Shown one piece after another: positions 17,213 to 26,459 of a stretch of 64,000 nucleotides of DNA. This stretch comes from Streptomyces sp. NBC_00461 (GTDB lineage Bacteria; Actinomycetota; Actinomycetes; Streptomycetales; Streptomycetaceae). A program made the position numbers and the translations under genes. The DNA is taken from NCBI RefSeq assembly GCF_036013935.1, contig NZ_CP107902.1, positions 7,163,001 to 7,227,000 of the forward strand, given 5' to 3'. A model generated the notes under the pieces. That model saw nothing but the letters and a program-made list of their open reading frames with translations, was not told the origin of the DNA and did no database searches. Position 1 is the stretch's first letter. The number at the start of each line of letters is the position of its first letter.

Positions 17213-17617
17213 ATGAGCTCATCGCCCGCCGACCTGGTCCGCCAATTCCACCTCGCCGTCGGGCTGGCCGCCCGCAGCACGCCCGCCGAGGTCTCGCCCG
17301 CGCTGGCGGCCCACCGCGGACAGCTGCTCGCGGAGGAGGCCGCGGAGGTCGCCGAGGTCTCGGTCACGGGCCCGCTCGACAAGCTGGCACACGAACTGGC
17401 CGACGTCGTCTACGTCGCCTACGGCACGGCCCTGGTCCACGGCGTCGACCTCGACGCCGTGATCGCCGAGATCCACCGCTCCAACATGACCAAGCTGGGC
17501 CCCGACGGCCTGGTCGCCCGCAGAGCCGACGGCAAGGTCCTCAAGGGCGAGCACTACGAGGCCCCGGACGTGTCGGCGGTGCTGCGCCGCCAGGGGTGGG
17601 TGCCCGACGGCGCCTGA
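17213..17617 (+). CDS. MazG-like NTP pyrophosphohydrolase
   Basis: This 134-residue all-helical protein shows the MazG/PRA-PH metal motif: LLAEEAAEVAEV (EExxE-type) near residue 45 and LAHELADVVYVAYGTA (ExxD) near residue 65. Such enzymes hydrolyse nucleoside triphosphates to monophosphate and PPi, often cleaning non-canonical nucleotides. Substrate is unknown. The C-terminal SNMTKLGPDG...KVLKGEHYEAPDV motif is typical of the actinobacterial subfamily. The start is ATG 17213, divergent from the TAXI gene. Confidence 0.85.
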   Translation: MSSSPADLVRQFHLAVGLAARSTPAEVSPALAAHRGQLLAEEAAEVAEVSVTGPLDKLAHELADVVYVAYGTALVHGVDLDAVIAEIHRSNMTKLGPDGLVARRADGKVLKGEHYEAPDVSAVLRRQGWVPDGA

Positions 17618-17642
17618 GTCCTGGGGAGGCCCGCTGGCGCCG

Positions 17643-18857
17643 TCAGTCCCGTCCCACCGACACGCTCGGCTCCGCCGCCCGGGAGGCGTCCGTACGGGCC
17701 GTCCGGCGCTCGCTCAGGCGCCGGGCCAACCGCTCCGTGCAGCGCGCGGTGAGCGGGCCGAGGACGACCAGGATGAGGACGTACGCCGTGGCGAGCGGGC
17801 CCAGGGACGGCTCGATCCCGGCACTCACCGCAAGCCCGGCGATGACGATCGAGAACTCGCCGCGTGCCACCAGCGCCCCGCCCGCACGCCAGCGGCCCTT
17901 GACCGAGATCCCGGCCCGCCGAGCCGCCCAGTACCCGGTGGCGATCTTCGTCGCCGCCGTGAGCAGGGCCAGCGCGAGCGCGGGCAGCAGGACGGGCGGG
18001 ATGCTCGCCGGGTCGGTGTGCAGCCCGAAGAACACGAAGAAGACCGCGGCGAACAGGTCGCGCAGCGGGCTCAGCAGGGTGTGCGCGCCCTCCGCGACCT
18101 CCCCGGACAGTGCGATGCCGACCAGGAAGGCACCGACTGCGGCCGACACCTGGAGCTGCTGTGCGACGCCTGCGACCAGGATCGTCAGACCCAGCACGAC
18201 GAGCAGCAGCTTCTCCGGGTCGTCGTTGGAGACGAACCGCGAGATGACACGTCCGTAGCGCACGGCCACGAAGAGGACCAGCCCGGCCGCCCCCAGCGCG
18301 ACGGCCAGCGTCACGCTTCCGGCCAGCAGCCCGGCCCCGGCCACCAGCGCGGTCACGATGGGCAGGTACACCGCCACCGCCAGGTCCTCCAGCACGAGCA
18401 CGCTGAGGATCACCGGGGTCTCCCGGTTGCCGACCCGGCCCAGGTCACCCAGTACCTTCGCGATGACACCGGACGACGAGATCCAGGTGACACCGGCCAG
18501 CACCACGGCGGCCACCGGCCCCCAGCCGAGCAGCAGTGCCGCGACCGCGCCCGGCACGGCGTTGAGCGCGCAGTCGACCAGGCCCGACGGATAGTGCGCC
18601 TTGAGGTTGGTGACCAGGTCACCTGCCGAGTACTCCAGGCCCAGCATCAACAGCAGCAGGATGACGCCGATCTCGGCGCCGATGGCGACGAACTCCTCGC
18701 TCGCCCCGAGCGGCAGCAGACCGCCCTCCCCGAAGGCCAGGCCGGCCAGCAGGTACAGCGGAATGGGGGAGAGCTGGAAGCGGCCCGCGGCCCGGCCGAG
18801 GAGGCCGAGGCCCAGAAGGATGGAACCGAACTCGATCAACAACACGGCGGAGTGCAC
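17643..18857 (-). CDS. Cation:proton antiporter, CPA2/KhtU type
   Basis: This 404-residue integral membrane protein has about twelve hydrophobic segments. Family marks include the first-helix region ...LIEFGSILLGLGLLGRAAGR, the GLEYSAGDL motif and VTWISSSGVIAKVLGDLG, and SVLVLEDLAVAVYLPIV with the conserved Glu-Asp pair near residue 155. It lacks a C-terminal TrkA-N domain; instead a separate TrkA-C-type protein is encoded four bases upstream. That arrangement matches KhtTU K+/H+ efflux systems. The ion is inferred from the family. GTG 18857 is the likely start. Confidence 0.88.
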   Translation of the reverse strand: MHSAVLLIEFGSILLGLGLLGRAAGRFQLSPIPLYLLAGLAFGEGGLLPLGASEEFVAIGAEIGVILLLLMLGLEYSAGDLVTNLKAHYPSGLVDCALNAVPGAVAALLLGWGPVAAVVLAGVTWISSSGVIAKVLGDLGRVGNRETPVILSVLVLEDLAVAVYLPIVTALVAGAGLLAGSVTLAVALGAAGLVLFVAVRYGRVISRFVSNDDPEKLLLVVLGLTILVAGVAQQLQVSAAVGAFLVGIALSGEVAEGAHTLLSPLRDLFAAVFFVFFGLHTDPASIPPVLLPALALALLTAATKIATGYWAARRAGISVKGRWRAGGALVARGEFSIVIAGLAVSAGIEPSLGPLATAYVLILVVLGPLTARCTERLARRLSERRTARTDASRAAEPSVSVGRD

Positions 18858-18861
18858 CCGT

Positions 18862-19287
18862 TCACTCCCGCCCGAGTATCGCCGCGGCGGCGTCGACGCC
18901 CTCGCGGGTGCCGACGACGATGACGATGTCAGCGCCCGCCAGCCGGAAGTCCGGCGTCGGCGACGGTATGGCCTCGGCCCGGCGCAGCACCGCCACCACG
19001 GACGCCCCCGTCTCGGTCCGCATCCGTGTGTCGCCCAGCACCCGCCCGTTCCAGCGCGAGGCCGTGGCCACCTCGATCCGCTCGGCGACCAGGCCCACGT
19101 CGGTGGTGTACAGCAGGCTCGTGCTGTGGTGGGACGGCTTCAGCGCGTCGATCAGGGCTCCCGCGTCGGAGCCGGTCAGCCGCAACGACTGCGCACACGA
19201 GTCGGGATCGTCGGCGCGGTACACGTTCACCGTGCGCGCGCTGTCGCGGTGCGCCACCACGGACAGATGACGTTGGTCGCGGGTCAC
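18862..19287 (-). CDS. TrkA-C domain regulatory subunit of antiporter (KhtT-like), possibly 5' eroded
   Basis: The protein is 141 residues from GTG 19287. The first part, DQRHLSVVAHRDSARTVNVYRADDPDSC, is the usual KhtT N-domain, and residues ~65-140 are a TrkA-C domain (VGLVAERIEVATASRWNGRVLGD...FRLAGADIVIVVGTREGVDAA) that binds a nucleotide ligand. Homologues normally carry another ~18 residues (LPG-IGV-YDL type) before RHLSVVAH. Here the upstream codons include a TGA at about 19324, and the lost LPG-like sequence can be read on its other side. The gene is coupled to the antiporter 4 bp downstream. Confidence 0.82.
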   Translation of the reverse strand: MTRDQRHLSVVAHRDSARTVNVYRADDPDSCAQSLRLTGSDAGALIDALKPSHHSTSLLYTTDVGLVAERIEVATASRWNGRVLGDTRMRTETGASVVAVLRRAEAIPSPTPDFRLAGADIVIVVGTREGVDAAAAILGRE

Positions 19288-19337
19288 CAGGTCGCGGGCG
19301 GCCGCCGGTGACGTCCCCAGCGATCACGTCCCCGGCA

Positions 19338-19991
19338 ATGAGGTCCCCCGCGCGCGTGCTGCTCGCAGACGACCACGCGCTCGTACGCCAGGGAGTGCGC
19401 CTCATCCTGGACGGCGAGCCGGATCTGACGGTCGTCGCCGAGGCCGGGGACGGGGCCGAGGCGGTGGAGCTGGCACGCGCGCGTGAGCTCGATCCGGCCG
19501 TCCTGGACATCGCCATGCCCCGCATGACCGGCCTCCAGGCGGCCCGAGAGCTCTCCCGCCGCCTGCCCGGCCTGCGCATCCTCGTCCTGACGATGTACGA
19601 CAACGAGCAGTACTTCTTCGAGGCCCTCAAGGCCGGCGCCAGCGGCTACGTCCTGAAGTCCGCCGCCGACCGAGACCTGGTCGGGGCGTGCCGGGCCGCC
19701 GGCCGCGACGAACCGTTCGTGTACCCCGGAGCCGAGCGGACCCTCGTCCGCTCCTACCTGGACCGTCTGCACCGGGGCGACGACCTGCCCGCGCGCGCGG
19801 TCACCGAACGCGAGGAGGAGATCCTCAAACTGGTCGCCGAGGGGCACACCTCGAAGGAGATCGGCGAGCTGCTCTTCATCAGCGCGAAGACGGTCGAACG
19901 CCACCGTGCGAACCTGCTGCACAAACTCGGCATGCGCGACCGCCTGGAGCTCACCCGCTACGCGATCCGCGCGGGCCTCATCGAGCCATGA
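19338..19991 (+). CDS. NarL/FixJ family response regulator, no adjacent kinase
   Basis: This 217-residue regulator has a receiver domain with D11-D12, phospho-acceptor D57 ([12 protein letters not shown]), Thr in LVLTMYD and Lys in YVLKSAA. A LuxR-type helix-turn-helix near residues 150-210 reads [50 protein letters not shown] (here starting [10 protein letters not shown]). ATG 19338 has no clear ribosome site; GTG 19308 in frame is an alternative. No histidine kinase gene is adjacent; the region upstream codes on the other strand for the antiporter pair. Confidence 0.9.
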   Translation: MRSPARVLLADDHALVRQGVRLILDGEPDLTVVAEAGDGAEAVELARARELDPAVLDIAMPRMTGLQAARELSRRLPGLRILVLTMYDNEQYFFEALKAGASGYVLKSAADRDLVGACRAAGRDEPFVYPGAERTLVRSYLDRLHRGDDLPARAVTEREEEILKLVAEGHTSKEIGELLFISAKTVERHRANLLHKLGMRDRLELTRYAIRAGLIEP

Positions 19992-19999
19992 GCCCCTGG

Positions 20000-20008
20000 T
20001 TGTCCACA
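20000..20008 (+). promoter_or_regulatory. DnaA box (TTGTCCACA)
   Basis: This 9-mer equals the DnaA box preferred by Streptomyces DnaA. It sits in the 58-bp gap upstream of miaB. An isolated box outside oriC may titrate DnaA or regulate the gene; function here is unknown. Confidence 0.45.
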
Positions 20009-20049
20009 GGGCGACCGGAGGCACTCCCGGCACCGCCTACCCTTGTCAC

Positions 20050-21567
20050 ATGAGCAGCATCGACCGGAGCCAGGCAGTGGGCGTGAAGACCTACGAAGTC
20101 CGCACCTACGGGTGCCAGATGAACGTCCACGACTCCGAGCGATTGTCCGGACTGCTGGAGCAGGCCGGATACGTACGCGCACCCGAGGGCTCCGACGGTG
20201 ACGCGGACGTCGTCGTCTTCAACACCTGCGCGGTCCGGGAGAACGCCGACAACCGGCTGTACGGCAACCTCGGCCGCCTCGCCCCGATGAAGACGAAGCG
20301 GCCCGGCATGCAGATCGCGGTCGGCGGCTGTCTCGCGCAGAAGGACCAGGACACCATCGTGAAGAGGGCGCCCTGGGTGGACGTCGTCTTCGGCACGCAC
20401 AACATCGGCAAGCTGCCGGTCCTGCTGGAGCGGGCGCGTGTGCAGGAAGAGGCCCAGGTCGAGATCGCCGAGTCCCTGGAGGCGTTCCCGTCCACCCTGC
20501 CGACACGGCGCGAGAGCGCGTACGCGGCGTGGGTGTCGATCTCCGTCGGCTGCAACAACACCTGCACCTTCTGCATCGTCCCGGCCCTGCGCGGCAAGGA
20601 GAAGGACCGCCGCACCGGCGACATCCTCGCCGAGATCGAGGCGCTGGTCGGCGAGGGCGTCTCCGAGATCACGCTGCTCGGTCAGAACGTCAACGCGTAC
20701 GGCTCAGACATCGGCGACCGCGAGGCCTTCAGCAAGCTGCTGCGCGCCTGCGGCACGATCGAGGGCCTGGAGCGGGTCCGCTTCACCTCCCCGCATCCGC
20801 GCGACTTCACGGACGACGTGATCGCCGCGATGGCCGAGACCCCGAACGTGATGCCGCAGCTGCACATGCCCATGCAGTCCGGCTCGGACACGGTCCTGAA
20901 GGCGATGCGCCGCTCGTACCGGCAGGAGCGCTATCTCGGGATCATCGAGAAGGTGCGGGCGGCCATCCCGCACGCCGCCATCACCACCGACATCATCGTG
21001 GGCTTCCCCGGCGAGACCGAGGAGGACTTCGAGCAGACCCTGCACGCCGTCCGCGAGGCCAGGTTCGCCCAGGCCTTCACGTTCCAGTACTCCAAGCGCC
21101 CCGGCACCCCGGCCGCGACCATGGAGAACCAGATCCCCAAGGAAGTCGTCCAGGCGCGCTACGAGCGTCTCGTCGCCGTCCAGGAGGAGATCTCCTGGGA
21201 CGAGAACAAGAAGCAGGTCGGCCGCACCCTGGAGCTGATGGTCGCCGAGGGGGAGGGTCGCAAGGACGGCGCCACCCATCGCCTGTCCGGCCGTGCCCCC
21301 GACAACCGCCTGGTCCACTTCACCAAGCCCGAGCAGGAGGTGCGCCCCGGGGACGTGGTCACGGTCGAGATAACGTACGCGGCCCCGCACCACCTCCTCG
21401 CCGAAGGCGCCGTCCTCGACGTGCGCCGCACGCGCGCGGGGGACGCCTGGGAGAAGCGCAACGCGGCCGAGGCGGCGAAGCCGGTGGGTGTCATGCTGGG
21501 CCTGCCGAAGATCGGCGCACCCGAGCCGCTGCCGGTCGCGACGGGGAGCGGCTGCGGCTGCGACTGA
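20050..21567 (+). CDS. miaB: tRNA-2-methylthio-N6-dimethylallyladenosine synthase MiaB
   Basis: This 505-residue radical SAM methylthiotransferase adds the ms2 group to i6A37 of tRNA after MiaA has prenylated it. The N-terminal UPF0004 domain opens [25 protein letters not shown] with its cluster Cys, the radical SAM triad is CNNTCTFC (C168, C172, C175), and a TRAM domain lies near residues 385-455. The extra C-terminal tail ends in SGCGCGD-like Cys-rich sequence (SGCGCD). ATG 20050 ([16 protein letters not shown]) is 58 bp after the regulator gene. miaA lies 2 kb downstream on the same strand. Confidence 0.96.
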   Translation: MSSIDRSQAVGVKTYEVRTYGCQMNVHDSERLSGLLEQAGYVRAPEGSDGDADVVVFNTCAVRENADNRLYGNLGRLAPMKTKRPGMQIAVGGCLAQKDQDTIVKRAPWVDVVFGTHNIGKLPVLLERARVQEEAQVEIAESLEAFPSTLPTRRESAYAAWVSISVGCNNTCTFCIVPALRGKEKDRRTGDILAEIEALVGEGVSEITLLGQNVNAYGSDIGDREAFSKLLRACGTIEGLERVRFTSPHPRDFTDDVIAAMAETPNVMPQLHMPMQSGSDTVLKAMRRSYRQERYLGIIEKVRAAIPHAAITTDIIVGFPGETEEDFEQTLHAVREARFAQAFTFQYSKRPGTPAATMENQIPKEVVQARYERLVAVQEEISWDENKKQVGRTLELMVAEGEGRKDGATHRLSGRAPDNRLVHFTKPEQEVRPGDVVTVEITYAAPHHLLAEGAVLDVRRTRAGDAWEKRNAAEAAKPVGVMLGLPKIGAPEPLPVATGSGCGCD

Positions 21568-21619
21568 CCGGAGCCGAGCCGAACGACTTGCCGATGATGT
21601 GGACACGGGGGACGTGCTG

Positions 21620-21907
21620 ATGCCTCGATGGGCATTGCTGCTGGACAAACCGCCTGGTGAGGGGCCGTACCGCAGACAGTTCGAGTTGATGGCGACGATC
21701 GACGGGACGCGCGGGGAGGCCGAGACACGGTTCGGGGAGCTGGTACGGCTCTACCAGCCCCGGCATCCGATGTACCCGCTGCGGATGCGGCGGTTCCGCA
21801 CCGGCGACGGCTGGATGCTGGTCGGGGACGGTTCTTCAGGCGGTGTGTTCACGTACCACTTCCTGCTCACCGAGCTGGAATGGGACTCGGGACCGATCAC
21901 GTACTGA
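21620..21907 (+). CDS. Small hypothetical protein
   Basis: This 95-residue protein reads MPRWALLLDKPPGEGPYRRQFELMATIDG, then GEAETRFGELVRLYQPRHPMYPLRMRRFRTGDGWMLVGDGSSGGVFTYHFLLTELEWD. Codon use is typical of the genome, which supports a real gene. No domain is recognised; compact beta-rich pattern. ATG 21620 and GTG 21614 both sit behind GGGGGA. It lies between miaB and the dioxygenase-like gene, on the same strand with short gaps, so it is probably cotranscribed with one of them. Confidence 0.72.
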   Translation: MPRWALLLDKPPGEGPYRRQFELMATIDGTRGEAETRFGELVRLYQPRHPMYPLRMRRFRTGDGWMLVGDGSSGGVFTYHFLLTELEWDSGPITY

Positions 21908-21924
21908 GGCGTACCCTGCCGATC

Positions 21925-22638
21925 ATGCTTGTCGCTGCCGCCGTCTGCCCCTGCCCGCCGCTTCTCGTGCCCGACGTCGCCGCGGGCGCCGCATCCGAGC
22001 TGGAGGCCGCGCGCGCCGCGTGCACGGACGCGCTCGGCGTGCTCGCCGCGGCGCGGCCCGACCTCCTCGTGGTCGTCGGTCCTGCCGAAGAGAGCGGACG
22101 TGGCACGCATCCGCAGGGCACGCAGGGTTCCTTCCGCGGCTTCGGCGTGGATCTCGGCGTACGGCTCGGGGAGGAGACAGGTGCGGAGTCCGGGCGCGAG
22201 CTGCCGCCGTCCCTCGCCGTGGCCGCATGGCTTCTGCAGCGCACGGGGTGGTCCGACGCACCGATCGAGGGACTCGGCGTGGGGGAACCTCTCGCGGCCG
22301 AGCGGTGTATCGATGTCGGAAGAGGAATCGCGGCCCGGGCGGGGCGGGTGGCGCTGCTGGTGATGGGCGACGCCAGCGCCTGCCGCACGCTCAAGGCGCC
22401 CGGTTACCTCGACGAGCGCGCGGCACCCTTCGACGCGGAGGTCGCGCGTGCGCTGGGGGCTGCGGATCTGGCGGCCATCAGGTCACTCGACGCCGAGCTG
22501 GCGTACGAACTGAAGGCATCGGGGCGGGCCCCCTGGCAGGTCCTCGCGGGCGCGGCCGAGGGCGCGGACCTCGCCGGCGCGCTGCTGTACGAGGACGCGC
22601 CGTACGGGGTGGGATACGTGGTCGCCACGTGGTCGTAG
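21925..22638 (+). CDS. Class III extradiol dioxygenase subunit B-like protein
   Basis: This 237-residue protein resembles the LigB/MEMO fold: MLVAAAVCPCPPLLVPDVAAG (the conserved early PxPPLLVP), RPDLLVVVGPAEE, and VALLVMGDASACRTLKAPGYLDERAAPFDAEVARAL. The His residues that bind Fe(II) in true LigB enzymes are not evident, so catalysis is doubtful. Conserved in Streptomyces near miaA. ATG 21925 is 17 bp after the previous stop. Role unknown. Confidence 0.75.
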   Translation: MLVAAAVCPCPPLLVPDVAAGAASELEAARAACTDALGVLAAARPDLLVVVGPAEESGRGTHPQGTQGSFRGFGVDLGVRLGEETGAESGRELPPSLAVAAWLLQRTGWSDAPIEGLGVGEPLAAERCIDVGRGIAARAGRVALLVMGDASACRTLKAPGYLDERAAPFDAEVARALGAADLAAIRSLDAELAYELKASGRAPWQVLAGAAEGADLAGALLYEDAPYGVGYVVATWS

Positions 22639-22676
22639 CGGCGACGCCCGGTCCGGCGTCGTAGACGCGGCAGGCC

Positions 22677-22751
22677 GGGCAAACGGCGGACGAAGGCCAG
22701 GGCAAACGGCGGACGGCAGACGGGACGGAGGGCGGGGCATACGGCGGACGG
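22677..22751. repeat. Short direct repeats after the dioxygenase-like gene
   Basis: GGGCAAACGGCGGACG occurs twice (from 22677 and about 22699) and a variant, GGGCATACGGCGGACG, occurs a third time (from about 22735). The last copy runs into the terminator stem. No gene uses them. Confidence 0.6.
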
Positions 22752-22781
22752 CCGGGAGCCCTCGGGCCCCGCGGCCGTCCG
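22745..22781. terminator. Bidirectional terminator between convergent genes
   Basis: CGGACGGCCG (22745-22754) pairs with CGGCCGTCCG (22772-22781); the loop holds a further GGG...CCC stem. It lies just past the antitoxin-like gene stop (22794, minus strand) and ~110 bp past the plus-strand dioxygenase-like gene, so it can serve both. Confidence 0.75.
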
Positions 22782-22793
22782 TCGCTGTGCCGC

Positions 22794-23063
22794 TCAGGAA
22801 GCCGGCGGTGGGGAGTCCGGCGGCGCGCTCGTGCCGCCGCCCGCCCCCGTGTCGTCCTTGTGCGCGAGTCGGTCCATGGCGCCCTTGGCCTTGCCGGTCC
22901 CGGTCTGGATCCTGTCGCTGTACTTGCCCTTGGTCTTCTCGTCGACCACCTTCGCGGCCTTGTCGAGACCATGCGTGATCTTGCCCCCGTGCTGCTGCGC
23001 GAGGCCGGAGACCTTGTCCTTGGCCGGGTTGAGCTTGGCCTTGAAATTGTCCAGGAGACCCAT
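22794..23063 (-). CDS. MT0933-like antitoxin family protein
   Basis: This 89-residue hydrophilic protein reads MGLLDNFKAKLNPAKDKVSGLAQQHGGKITHGLDKAAKVVDEKTKGKYSDRIQTGTGKAKGAMDRL in outline, then a Gly/Ser/Pro tail. The Lys-rich helical pattern with VVDEKTKGKYSDRI matches the MT0933 antitoxin family of mycobacteria and Streptomyces. No toxin-like gene is adjacent; the neighbour upstream is another small acidic protein. The antitoxin name is a family label, not a demonstrated activity here. ATG 23063 follows GAAGGTGG. Confidence 0.82.
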   Translation of the reverse strand: MGLLDNFKAKLNPAKDKVSGLAQQHGGKITHGLDKAAKVVDEKTKGKYSDRIQTGTGKAKGAMDRLAHKDDTGAGGGTSAPPDSPPPAS

Positions 23064-23208
23064 GGTCCACCTTCCGTCGTTCCCGGGCTCCGTGCGCCCC
23101 GGGGCACCGCGGCCGATGGCGAGAAGCCGAGCGCGCGGACCCGAAGGCTGAGCACGGCCGGCCTTTCGTCACCGGCGCGCCCCTTCGGCTCACTCGCGCG
23201 CGGGCCTG

Positions 23209-23481
23209 TTACGTGTGGGCGTCCTCACCGGCCTCGCTGTCGGCCGCCTTCTCGGCGGACTGCTGCTTGGGGATCTCGACACCCTCACCGGAGGCGGCCT
23301 CGTCGGTCTCCGGCTCCGCCGGCTCGACCTCGGTCCCCTCCTCGGCCTCGGCCGACCCCTTCGCCTCTGCCACCGCCTCCTCCGCCGCGGGTTCGGCCGT
23401 CGGTGTGTCGGCCTGCGCCTCGGCGGTTGACGCCTCCTCCGTGGTCTTCGACCTCCGAAGAAGTCGTGCGAAAACGCCCAT
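23209..23481 (-). CDS. Small acidic Ala/Glu-rich protein
   Basis: This 90-residue protein begins MGVFARLLRRSKTTEEAS and continues as an Ala/Glu/Pro/Thr-rich acidic tail, closing with GVEIPKQQSAEKAADSEAGEDAH. The basic, amphipathic N-terminus and the C-terminal EIPKQQSAEKAADSEAG look conserved in type among Streptomyces, with the middle variable. It is probably intrinsically disordered. No function is assigned. ATG 23481 or GTG 23487 can start it behind GGAGTGG. Confidence 0.65.
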   Translation of the reverse strand: MGVFARLLRRSKTTEEASTAEAQADTPTAEPAAEEAVAEAKGSAEAEEGTEVEPAEPETDEAASGEGVEIPKQQSAEKAADSEAGEDAHT

Positions 23482-23664
23482 ATCCACTCCATACGTTACT
23501 CGTGCGGGCGAAATCCCGCGTCGTCCGGTGCGGCCGTTTGCGTCGCCCGGGTCGCCGTCTCCTGAAAACCGACGGCGAGAACCTCGCAACGGGCAACGAC
23601 CCCGGCCCCGCGTCGTCACGTAACTCGTTCGAGGAGAGCCCCGGGGGTTTGCGAGACTGGTGCG

Positions 23665-24603
23665 GTGAGCACCGCACCCCCCGCCCCCCGAGTCATCGCC
23701 GTCGTCGGACCGACCGCGGCAGGAAAGTCCGATCTGGGTGTTTTCCTCGCCCGGCAGCTCGGAGGCGAGGTCGTCAACGCCGACTCCATGCAGCTCTACC
23801 GGGGGATGGACATCGGAACCGCCAAGCTGACGCCCGAGGAGCGCGGCGGCATTCCACACCATCTCCTGGACATCTGGGACGTGACGGTCACGGCGTCCGT
23901 CGCCGAGTACCAGCGACTGGCCCGCGCGCGCATCGACGCCCTGCTTGCCGAGGGCCGTTGGCCGATCCTGGTCGGCGGTTCCGGCCTGTATGTCCGCGGG
24001 GCCGTCGACAACCTCGAGTTCCCCGGCACCGACCCCGAGGTCAGGGCCCGCCTGGAGGAGGAGCTCACGCTCCGCGGCTCCGGGGCGCTGCATGCACGTC
24101 TCGCCGCCGCCGACCCAGGGGCGGCGGCGGCGATCCTGCCCAGCAACGGCCGCCGGATCGTCCGGGCCCTCGAAGTGATCGAGATCACCGGGCAGCCCTT
24201 CACCGCCAACCTCCCCGGACACGACTCGGTCTATGACACGGTCCAGATCGGTGTCGACGTGGCTCGCCCCGAGCTCGACGAGCGCATCGCCCGCCGGGTC
24301 GACCGGATGTGGGACGCGGGGCTCGTGGACGAGGTGCGCGCGCTGGAGGCGCAGGGCCTGCGCGAGGGGCGTACGGCCGCCCGCGCGCTCGGCTACCAGC
24401 AGGTGCTCGCGGCCCTCGCCGGGGAGTGCACCGAGGACGAGGCACGGACCGAGACCGTGCGCGCCACCAAGCGCTTCGCGCGCCGCCAGGATTCGTGGTT
24501 CAGGCGCGATCCGCGGGTGCACTGGCTCAGTGGGGCTGCGACGGATCTCACAGAACTTCCGCACCTCGCACTGGCGTTGGTCGAACGACCGGTCACAGCC
24601 TGA
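23665..24603 (+). CDS. miaA: tRNA dimethylallyltransferase MiaA
   Basis: This 312-residue enzyme transfers the dimethylallyl group to A37 of tRNAs reading UNN codons; MiaB then methylthiolates it. The P-loop GPTAAGKS is at residues 15-22, followed by the substrate Asp/Ser region [20 protein letters not shown], the conserved [11 protein letters not shown] and [17 protein letters not shown]. The C-terminal [20 protein letters not shown] is typical. The start is GTG 23665. It shares its ~180-bp upstream gap with the divergent acidic protein gene. Confidence 0.96.
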   Translation: MSTAPPAPRVIAVVGPTAAGKSDLGVFLARQLGGEVVNADSMQLYRGMDIGTAKLTPEERGGIPHHLLDIWDVTVTASVAEYQRLARARIDALLAEGRWPILVGGSGLYVRGAVDNLEFPGTDPEVRARLEEELTLRGSGALHARLAAADPGAAAAILPSNGRRIVRALEVIEITGQPFTANLPGHDSVYDTVQIGVDVARPELDERIARRVDRMWDAGLVDEVRALEAQGLREGRTAARALGYQQVLAALAGECTEDEARTETVRATKRFARRQDSWFRRDPRVHWLSGAATDLTELPHLALALVERPVTA

Positions 24604-24711
24604 TCACGTCATGGCATCGGGACGCTCCGGCCGCCGTCCGGGCCTCCGGCGCCGTGCCATCATCGAGCTTCGATCGACCAAGTGGAGTCCTAGTTGGGAG
24701 GGCGCGTGGCG

Positions 24712-25215
24712 ATGGAGGCCAGCCCTCGCGACACCGCACAAGGCACCGAGCCCCTCACCGTCGAGAGCGGTGAACAGGAGCGGGACGAGGACCGTCTGAG
24801 CCCCGACGGGCCCGACGAGACGCAGGGCGGAGTGACCGACGACGGCCCTGAGCCCGACGAGATGTTCGCCGGTGGTCCCGAGGTCGAGGTCGAGCTGCGC
24901 CCGCAGCACCGGCTGCGCATCTGGCAGCTCGCCCCCATCGTCGCCCTGGCCGCGGTCGGCTCCCTGATGTTCGCCTTCCCGCTCGCCTTCGACTTCGGCG
25001 ACAGCGGGGCCGTGATCGCCATGCTGGGGCTGCTGATCTGCTCCTGCGCGGCCGGCTGGGGAATGATGGCCGCCCGCCGGGTCGGTTACACGGGGCCCGG
25101 ACTGCCGCAGCGCGGATCCGGGCGGCGCCCGGACTGGCGGGTGGTCCTCGCGTACGTCGTCGTGGTGGCCGCTGTGGTGGTGCTCGCGGTGTGGCGCGTG
25201 GCCCGGCTGCGCTGA
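24712..25215 (+). CDS. Hypothetical membrane protein
   Basis: This 167-residue protein has an acidic N-terminal half (~70 residues rich in Glu, Asp and Gly) and three membrane segments (LAPIVALAAVGSLMFAFPLAF, GAVIAMLGLLICSCAAGWGMMAA, VVLAYVVVVAAVVVLAVW). It lies between miaA and dapF, a position conserved in Streptomyces to my knowledge. ATG 24712 and GTG 24706 follow GGGAGGG. No function assigned. Confidence 0.75.
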   Translation: MEASPRDTAQGTEPLTVESGEQERDEDRLSPDGPDETQGGVTDDGPEPDEMFAGGPEVEVELRPQHRLRIWQLAPIVALAAVGSLMFAFPLAFDFGDSGAVIAMLGLLICSCAAGWGMMAARRVGYTGPGLPQRGSGRRPDWRVVLAYVVVVAAVVVLAVWRVARLR

Positions 25216-25291
25216 CCTGCACGCGCGCGTGGGCGACGGCTGACCTCACCGAGGGCGCCGGGGTGTCGTACCCACCCCGTACGATCGAGGA

Positions 25292-26161
25292 ATGAGCACG
25301 CGGATCGCCTTCCTCAAGGGGCACGGCACGGAGAACGACTTCGTGATCGTCCCGGACCCCGAGAACGCCATCGACCTGCCCCCGGCCGCCGTCGCCGCCC
25401 TGTGCGACCGCCGGGCGGGCATCGGCGGCGACGGCCTGCTGCACGTGGTGCGGTCCGCCGCGCACCCCGAGGCGCGGGACATGGCGGCCGACGCCGAGTG
25501 GTTCATGGACTACCGCAACGGCGACGGCTCGATCGCCGAGATGTGCGGCAACGGCGTCCGGGTGTTCGCGCACTACCTCCAGCGCGCCGGTCACGTCGGT
25601 GAGGGAGATCTCGCCGTGGCCACGCGCGGAGGCGTGAAGAGCGTGCACATCGCGAAGGACGGTGACATCACCGTCGGCATGGGCAAGGCACGCCTTCCCG
25701 AAGGGGATGTCACGGTGAGCGTCGGCGAGCGCAGCTGGTCTGCTCGGAACGTGAACATGGGCAACCCGCACGCGGTCGCGTTCGTCGACGACCTCGCGCA
25801 TGCCGGCAACCTGTTCACGCCGCCGCCGTTCAGCCCGGCCTCCGCGTACCCGGACGGGGTGAACGTCGAGTTCGTGGTCGACCGCGGTCCCCGGCACGTC
25901 GCCCTGCGCGTGCACGAGCGCGGCGCCGGCGAGACCCGCTCGTGCGGCACGGGCGCGTGCGCCGTCGCCGTGGCCGCCGCCCGCAGGGACGGCGCCGACC
26001 CGGCCGTCACCGGGAGCCCGGCGACGTACACCGTCGAGGTGCCCGGCGGGACCCTGGTGATCACCGAGCAGCCCGACGGCGAGATCGAGATGACCGGCCC
26101 CGCGGTGATCGTGGCCGAGGGCGAGATCGATGCCGAGTGGCTGGAAACACTCGCCCGTTGA
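25292..26161 (+). CDS. dapF: Diaminopimelate epimerase DapF
   Basis: This 289-residue PLP-independent epimerase converts LL- to meso-diaminopimelate for lysine and peptidoglycan. Both catalytic Cys are present: EMCGNGVRVFAHY in the N-terminal half and ETRSCGTGACAVAVAA in the C-terminal half. Conserved NMGNPHAV lies between. The N-terminus FLKGHGTENDFVIV fits actinobacterial DapF. (Streptomyces walls carry LL-DAP, so the enzyme mainly feeds lysine synthesis.) The start is ATG 25292. Confidence 0.96.
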   Translation: MSTRIAFLKGHGTENDFVIVPDPENAIDLPPAAVAALCDRRAGIGGDGLLHVVRSAAHPEARDMAADAEWFMDYRNGDGSIAEMCGNGVRVFAHYLQRAGHVGEGDLAVATRGGVKSVHIAKDGDITVGMGKARLPEGDVTVSVGERSWSARNVNMGNPHAVAFVDDLAHAGNLFTPPPFSPASAYPDGVNVEFVVDRGPRHVALRVHERGAGETRSCGTGACAVAVAAARRDGADPAVTGSPATYTVEVPGGTLVITEQPDGEIEMTGPAVIVAEGEIDAEWLETLAR

Positions 26162-26459
26162 CTGATGCCGCGGCTTGGGATCACAGGCGTGTGCGCCAGG
26201 TGGTGCACGCGTCAACTACCGATACGGCGACCAGGCGTTCGAAAGCACGGTCGTCCGCCTGTCATGTGGCGCAAAACCGTAAACCTGCGGACCCTCGCTC
26301 GAATGGGTGATCCGTTTCACGCTCGGCGAGAGGCGGTCAGCCGCACGTGATGGGCTCGGTAGCATCAAGCACCGGCCCGGACGGGGGACCGTTGCCATCC
26401 CCTGAGCCGTGTCCGCCATGGGGCACCCCGTCCGCCGGTCCACGCAGCCGGAGGTGCCC

